Of a stretch of DNA of 63,067 bases, positions 58,978 through 63,067 are shown in pieces. Position 1 is the stretch's first letter. Each line of letters starts with the position of its first letter. The DNA lies in contig DVEF01000061.1 in the NCBI GenBank assembly GCA_015295805.1, positions 1 through 63,067 of the forward strand, in the 5' to 3' direction. The stretch is from Geminocystis sp. M7585_C2015_104 (lineage in GTDB: Bacteria > Cyanobacteriota > Cyanobacteriia > Cyanobacteriales > Cyanobacteriaceae). The notes under the pieces are model-generated. The model ran no database searches and was not told where the DNA came from. It worked only from the letters and a program-made list of their open reading frames with translations. Made by a program: the position numbers and the translations under genes.

Positions 58978-59676
58978 TTATTGTACCCCTACCTCCCGTC
59001 CACCACTGCCAAACACCAGTACACTATCATACTCTAGTGGCTCCCATCCTACATCAAAACCTAAATTCCACGCCGTTTGTCTTGCCTTTCTAAACACCCG
59101 AAAACTGTCAGGTCTAACTATGAATGCAATGTAATTCTCCCTAGGATTCAATTGCTTTAAAAAATTGACAAACTCCTCTATTGTTTCTCCACTCACATCC
59201 TTCCTCGGTTGAAAAACTATGCCCCCATTCTCCCCAATAGTTACAATATATTTTCCGTTGTCCACATAGAAGTTTTTTATCCTCTCTAGCCTGCTGTTCA
59301 TACATAGTTGATATTCCTGGGCCTTTCTGAGATAATATTCGTACATATACTCAGGGGTATCCCGACCAATTTCTGGCATTTCACAGGAGGGGAGACTGGC
59401 TATAAGTTCGTCTATTTTTTCCTCAATTTCCGGGGCACTTATTAAAAACACTTGGTTATTCCTCAGCTCAAAAAATTTTGGGGTTTTACTGGTTTCTTTT
59501 CGCAGAGGCGTGCGAATTGTCCTCCCCGATTCCACTGCTAACAGACTTACAAAAAGCCCGATAAACATCAGAACTCCTACTGTGTTTGTTAAAATGTCCA
59601 GAAAGGAATCTAAATTCTGACTCGGTTTTTCTATTTTCCTACTCTTTCTATCTCTCATAAATCTCCAGGTTGCCAC
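58978..59676 (-). CDS. ExbD/TolR-like protein B, keeps membrane Asp
   Basis: A 232-residue bitopic protein. A basic N-terminus leads into one membrane helix (about 24-48) with NLDSFLDILTNTVGVLMFIG; Asp27 sits where ExbD/TolR/MotB carry their proton-pathway Asp. A periplasmic region follows, and the C-terminal domain (about 140-225) has ENYIAFIVRPDSFRVFRKAR and LGFDVGWEPLEYDSVLVFG. The same pattern occurs in the neighbouring protein. It lies 4 bases after that gene in the operon. It probably forms an ion-driven complex with the ExbB-like protein. Confidence 0.75.
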   Translation of the reverse strand: MATWRFMRDRKSRKIEKPSQNLDSFLDILTNTVGVLMFIGLFVSLLAVESGRTIRTPLRKETSKTPKFFELRNNQVFLISAPEIEEKIDELIASLPSCEMPEIGRDTPEYMYEYYLRKAQEYQLCMNSRLERIKNFYVDNGKYIVTIGENGGIVFQPRKDVSGETIEEFVNFLKQLNPRENYIAFIVRPDSFRVFRKARQTAWNLGFDVGWEPLEYDSVLVFGSGGREVGVQ

Positions 59677-59680
59677 TATT

Positions 59681-60133
59681 TTATCTTATGTTTAGTTTCC
59701 AATCTTCATCAATTGGCTCGTAGCCTATATCCACTTTTTCCCTTTCAATTATATCCCTCACTTTTTGAAAAACTCCTATCCCCTTTGGCCTTACTGCCAC
59801 TATAATGTACTCCTTCTCCCTGTTCAATTTCACCTCGTTGATGAGTCTTAACAAGGCAGAATCAGGAGTATTTAAGCTACTAACGGGAACGAATTTTCCA
59901 CTAGGGTAAACCACAACTCCATTTTCCCGACACTCAATATATCGAGGGTTTTTTCTCTGGTTATTTCCCACCTCGGCTTTGGCAATAATGGTTACCTGTG
60001 GGCCACTGCTAAGGGTTTGACTGCTGATAACTATAATAAGCAGAATTAAACTGCCAATAGTGCAGGCCAAAACTGACAAAAAGGGGAATAACTCCAATTC
60101 GGCTTTTTGGTAGTTTCTTTTCCTCCTAGCCAT
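59681..60133 (-). CDS. ExbD/TolR-like protein A, lacks membrane Asp
   Basis: A 150-residue bitopic protein: basic N-terminus MARRKRNYQKAELELFPFLS, then one membrane helix (about 16-38, VLACTIGSLILLIIVIS). In ExbD-type alignment the aspartate is replaced by Ser20. The periplasmic part has ECRENGVVVYPSGKFVPVSS and the C-terminal EYIIVAVRPKGIGVFQKVRD followed by VDIGYEPIDEDWKLNI. It is the middle gene of the three-gene operon, 7 bases after the ExbB-like gene. Confidence 0.72.
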   Translation of the reverse strand: MARRKRNYQKAELELFPFLSVLACTIGSLILLIIVISSQTLSSGPQVTIIAKAEVGNNQRKNPRYIECRENGVVVYPSGKFVPVSSLNTPDSALLRLINEVKLNREKEYIIVAVRPKGIGVFQKVRDIIEREKVDIGYEPIDEDWKLNIR

Positions 60134-60140
60134 GGCAATA

Positions 60141-61580
60141 TTACTTCTCGATTTGTTCCACCAAACGGATAACCCTGGGTTTACTTAACTCCTGTAATGT
60201 AGGTTTTAATCCCTCGATTTTTTCCTCTAGGCTTGCCATAGTCTTATGGATGTCATCCAAGTATTTTAGCAGGTCGACTATTTGTTCTAAACTAGTCTTC
60301 AGAGACTGTAACTTGGCAATCTTATTACTAGCCTCTTGTAGGGATGCTATCCTTTCCCCAAGGTTTTCTGAAATCTGATTTAGCTGGTTGACAATGTTTT
60401 GAGAGGCATGAATTAACTCCTGACTGTTCGTCCGATGACTTTCTCTCATTAAATCCACTAGTTTTTCAATCTTGTTGGCTACTGAATCGCTGATATAATT
60501 CTGGTGGTTAATAGTTTCTAAAAATTTGGCTCTATCGGCTATAATAGTGCCGTTTATATCCCTTATAGACTCCAGCAACAATTGCTCTTGATGGTGAATA
60601 CTTTGAAATTGTTCTACAAGTTTATCCACTAGATTTTTAGCTGCTTCTTGAGCATACTTCTCCGCTGGGGATACCAACTCCTCAACTGTAGGCAATGCTT
60701 GTTTGACACTGGCAATTAACTCCTCTTTTTTGGGCAGGTTTTTATCTAGAGTATCTGTGATGGTGTTGACAATCAACTGAGTATTAAAAGGGGCATTTTC
60801 TGCCCCAGAGTTTTCCTGTAAAAGGGGCAAAACACAGTCATTGATAAAAATATCCACGGCTAGGAGTAAGTTCGACTCCATTTTCTCCACTAATACCAAG
60901 GGAATCATCACAGCCACACTTAATAGTAGAGCTAACAGCGTAGTATCAAAAGCGACAGCAAGGCCACTGGTGACGGCACTAATCCCCTCTTTGATTTGTT
61001 CAACATCGGCGGTATTGTCAAGAAAACCGGTGAAGCCACTAACAGCGCTACTAATGCCTAATACTGTACCAATAAAACCCAATAGGGGAATAGCCCATAC
61101 TAGAATTCTAGGAACTGCATAAGAGGCCTCGGAGGCGCTAAGATAAAAGGAGGAATCGTCTAGGGCGAAGTCCGTGACGGCTTTACGACTACCAGACTCG
61201 ACATAGGCTGCAACGATTCTCCCCAGACGATTCGTCACCATGGTGTTGATGTCATATAAATCCTCCCGCAGCCGTAGTAATTGTACTGATTTGTGATTGC
61301 GAAAGGAGAATTGTTCTATTTCAGTTTCTAGATTTTTTAATATTCTTTTTTCCCGGCTAACTTTGAGGTATTTATCTATAGTAATTGCCACCACCAAAAA
61401 GGCACAAAAAACAGTGAGAGGTTGGGTAAATCCTCGCTCCAATAACAGGGAACCAATATAGCTATCTTTTGAAAAACCATATATGAGGATGTAGAGGAGA
61501 AAACTAGCTGCTAGCGCCCCAGATATTGTAGCAAAAAAGTTGGTGTCTAACTCCTGACGTTTATTCTTTTTTTGAATCAT
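60141..61580 (-). CDS. MotA/TolQ/ExbB-type channel with coiled-coil tail
   Basis: A 479-residue membrane protein. Four helices are seen at about residues 15-36, 52-70, 157-182 and 203-231. Helices 3 and 4 carry the family signature (PLLGFIGTVLGISSAVSGF; GLAVAFDTTLLALLLSVAVM). A long soluble tail (about 240-479) is helical and coiled-coil rich, with EKIEKLVDLMRES-like heptads and ending VIRLVEQIEK. Typical ExbB/TolQ proteins are about 230 residues and lack such a tail; the tail recalls ZorA. It probably drives two ExbD-like partners with ion flow. First gene of a three-gene operon. Confidence 0.78.
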   Translation of the reverse strand: MIQKKNKRQELDTNFFATISGALAASFLLYILIYGFSKDSYIGSLLLERGFTQPLTVFCAFLVVAITIDKYLKVSREKRILKNLETEIEQFSFRNHKSVQLLRLREDLYDINTMVTNRLGRIVAAYVESGSRKAVTDFALDDSSFYLSASEASYAVPRILVWAIPLLGFIGTVLGISSAVSGFTGFLDNTADVEQIKEGISAVTSGLAVAFDTTLLALLLSVAVMIPLVLVEKMESNLLLAVDIFINDCVLPLLQENSGAENAPFNTQLIVNTITDTLDKNLPKKEELIASVKQALPTVEELVSPAEKYAQEAAKNLVDKLVEQFQSIHHQEQLLLESIRDINGTIIADRAKFLETINHQNYISDSVANKIEKLVDLMRESHRTNSQELIHASQNIVNQLNQISENLGERIASLQEASNKIAKLQSLKTSLEQIVDLLKYLDDIHKTMASLEEKIEGLKPTLQELSKPRVIRLVEQIEK

Positions 61581-61763
61581 AATCTACCACTGAAAATAGC
61601 TGAAATACTATTTTATAACAAGCTCTTCATATTCTGGACAAAAGTAGCATAGATGAGGGATAATAATAAAGGTGACAATCCTCAATGGTAAAAAAAAAGG
61701 GTATAGGGGAGACAAGGGGATTGCACCGGCAATAAACAGCCAGTAAATTTAAGATTTTGACGA

Positions 61764-62909
61764 ATGAAAAGAATAGGAATAATTGGTGGCGGACAGTTAG
61801 CCTGGATGATAGGATTGGCGGCGCCTCAGGAGGGGGTAACTATTTGGGTGCAAACTCCCAATGAGGACGATCCGGCTGTAAGTGTGGCAGAAGGGGTCAT
61901 TTTGGCACCAATAGCCTGTGTGGAAGCCACAGCCAGATTGGCACAACACTGTGATGTTATCACCTTTGAAAATGAATTTGTGGAGCTAGAGGGATTAAAA
62001 TCATTGGCCAGCCAGGGGATTTGTTTCTACCCCCGTCTGGAAAGTCTCGCCCCCCTGTTGGACAAGTACCAACAACGTACTTTTTTTGCCTCCCTGGGTT
62101 TGCCTCTGCCTCACTTCAAAGCCTATGAAAAACCCGAGGATTTCCAGGACTTCTCCTTCCCCCTAGTGTTGAAGGCTCGTCGTCACGGCTATGATGGACA
62201 GGGGACAGTTATCGTAGAATCTTTCTCTCAACTCAGGAAGGCTCTAACTACATTTAAGGATACCCCCCTACTGATAGAAGAGTATATTCCCTTTGAACGG
62301 GAATTGGCAGTAATTGCCGCCCGTGGCCTTACCGGTGAGATTAAGATATACCCAGTAGTACAAACCTATCAAAGTCAGCAAATCTGTCGTTGGGTTTTGG
62401 CACCCGCCCTCCTGGAGGAGAGCAAAGTAATACAAATAAACCACATAGCTGAGAAGATACTATTGGAATTGGACTATGTGGGGGTTTTAGGGATTGAGTT
62501 TTTCCTGACAAGAGAAGGGGAAGTTATAGTAAACGAAGTCGCGCCACGCACTCACAATTCCGGTCACTATACGATTGTAGGCTGTAGAACTTCTCAATTT
62601 GCCATGCAGTTGCAGGCAATTACAGGGAAGAGTCTGGGGGAGACAAAACTAAAGAGTGACGGGGTGTTGATGATTAATCTTCTGGGTTACAAGTGGGGAA
62701 GGGAAGAATATTCGTCCCAGAGGAGGGAAATTGAAGAGCTGGGAGGTGTGATTCACTGGTATGGCAAGAGTAAATCTCGTCCCGGGAGAAAACTAGGACA
62801 TGTAACTTTTTTACTCACGGCAGATAGTAGGGAAAGTTTAGACGCACAGGCACAATCCTTGATACAAAAGGTGGAGGCCATCTGGTATGGGGGCAGTCAG
62901 CAAGCATGA
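61764..62909 (+). CDS. purK: N5-carboxyaminoimidazole ribonucleotide synthase
   Basis: A 381-residue ATP-grasp enzyme: nucleotide-binding start RIGIIGGGQLAWMIGLAAPQ, PLVLKARRHGYDGQGTVIVE, LIEEYIPFERELAVIAARG, and EFFLTREGEVIVNEVAPRTH followed by NSGHYTIVGCRTSQF. It makes N5-CAIR from AIR, bicarbonate and ATP in purine synthesis; PurE then rearranges the product. It is divergent from the ExbB-like operon. Confidence 0.93.
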   Translation: MKRIGIIGGGQLAWMIGLAAPQEGVTIWVQTPNEDDPAVSVAEGVILAPIACVEATARLAQHCDVITFENEFVELEGLKSLASQGICFYPRLESLAPLLDKYQQRTFFASLGLPLPHFKAYEKPEDFQDFSFPLVLKARRHGYDGQGTVIVESFSQLRKALTTFKDTPLLIEEYIPFERELAVIAARGLTGEIKIYPVVQTYQSQQICRWVLAPALLEESKVIQINHIAEKILLELDYVGVLGIEFFLTREGEVIVNEVAPRTHNSGHYTIVGCRTSQFAMQLQAITGKSLGETKLKSDGVLMINLLGYKWGREEYSSQRREIEELGGVIHWYGKSKSRPGRKLGHVTFLLTADSRESLDAQAQSLIQKVEAIWYGGSQQA

Positions 62910-62926
62910 ACTAGATAGGAAAATTG

Positions 62927-63067
62927 ATGTCCTTTGACAATATATGTAAACTGTTAGCCCAAACCTATCCCCTCTCCTTTGCCGCCTGGTTGTTAGAGGC
63001 ACCGGTGGAAGAGGCAGTGGTGTTGAAAACAGAATTGAGTGTACAACCAATTGTGGCGGATTCTTTA
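62927..63067 (+). CDS. Rpn-family/DUF4351-type protein, 5' part only
   Basis: The first 47 codons before the window ends: MSFDNICKLLAQTYPLSFAA, WLLEAPVEEAVVLKTELSVQ, PIVADSL. This is the usual start of the cyanobacterial Rpn/PD-(D/E)XK family, annotated as recombination-promoting nuclease or putative transposase, often with a C-terminal DUF4351. The catalytic region lies outside the window. It follows purK by 17 bases. Confidence 0.65.
   Translation, partial: MSFDNICKLLAQTYPLSFAAWLLEAPVEEAVVLKTELSVQPIVADSL

Noticed and set aside
58978-61580. Zorya anti-phage system
   Set aside because: The channel-with-tail layout is similar, but there is no peptidoglycan-binding ZorB C-terminus and no ZorC, ZorD or ZorE helicase or nuclease nearby; the flanking genes are housekeeping.
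61581-61763. 6S RNA (ssaA) upstream of purK
   Set aside because: In some cyanobacteria ssaA lies before purK, but the 183 bases here show no long closing stem with central bubble that I can draw, so the call is not supported. A covariance-model search would decide.
62838-63050. Minus-strand frame over the purK end and the window edge
   Set aside because: The plus strand carries the purK stop and an Rpn-type start in this interval, which explains the sequence better.

Overview
The window is a piece of a cyanobacterial chromosome. It carries photosystem II genes (psbA, psbD-psbC, psbH, psbN), an NDH-1 subunit gene (ndhD), the split RNA polymerase gene rpoC1, and many small families known mainly from cyanobacteria (DUF1517, DUF2555, DUF2808, DUF1825, DUF760, DUF7219, a PedR-type LuxR regulator). 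Several proteins resemble those of Synechocystis-like unicellular cyanobacteria, for example an Sll0418-type MPBQ methyltransferase and an Sll0529-type phosphoketolase-like enzyme. rpoC1 is not followed by rpoC2. I noticed only one HIP1 octamer (GCGATCGC). I cannot name a genus. No tRNA, rRNA, CRISPR array, intact insertion sequence or prophage was recognised.

Layout. 0-9.7 kb: universal stress protein, DUF1517/lipoprotein pair, an orphan DNA-phosphorothioation-associated protein 4, phosphodiester glycosidase, gloB, a YqgF-like nuclease, TerC, a CsoR/InrS-type metal repressor, a glycosyltransferase and mtnC. 9.7-13.4 kb: a gene-poor patch around an LRAT-like protein, probably decayed coding DNA. 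13.4-27.2 kb: a coaBC-DUF2555-rnhA-small membrane protein operon, the tocopherol/plastoquinone-type methyltransferase, an FAD monooxygenase, fcl-gmd (GDP-fucose), folate cyclo-ligase, DUF2808, guaA, an ABC exporter, a cNMP-EAL protein and psbA. 27.4-43.4 kb: rpoC1, an SbmA-like ABC transporter, an FtsL-like/FtsI division pair, pgm, a TPR protein, DUF7219, a DppB-type permease, a degenerate REC-GGDEF protein, leuC and panC/cmk.

43.4-51.1 kb is the photosynthesis block: a lumenal pentapeptide protein, psbD-psbC with overlapping frames, a small conserved protein, a PstS-like lipoprotein, tatA, psbH/psbN and ndhD. 51.2-58.9 kb holds cobM, the phosphoketolase-like enzyme, an AEC transporter, trpB, pedR and small DUF proteins. 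59.0-61.6 kb is a compact three-gene operon: a MotA/TolQ/ExbB-type channel with a long coiled-coil tail plus two different ExbD/TolR-like partners. These two share a C-terminal domain, but only one keeps the membrane aspartate. It is the best candidate here for an undescribed system. The window ends with purK and the start of an Rpn-family nuclease-like gene.

Most genes are single housekeeping or photosynthetic units with short intergenic spaces and clear hairpin terminators. Accessory character is concentrated in the 9.7-13.4 kb patch, the phosphorothioation-associated orphan and the ExbB/ExbD-like operon. Functional names come from recognising sequence motifs by eye; no database search was run.
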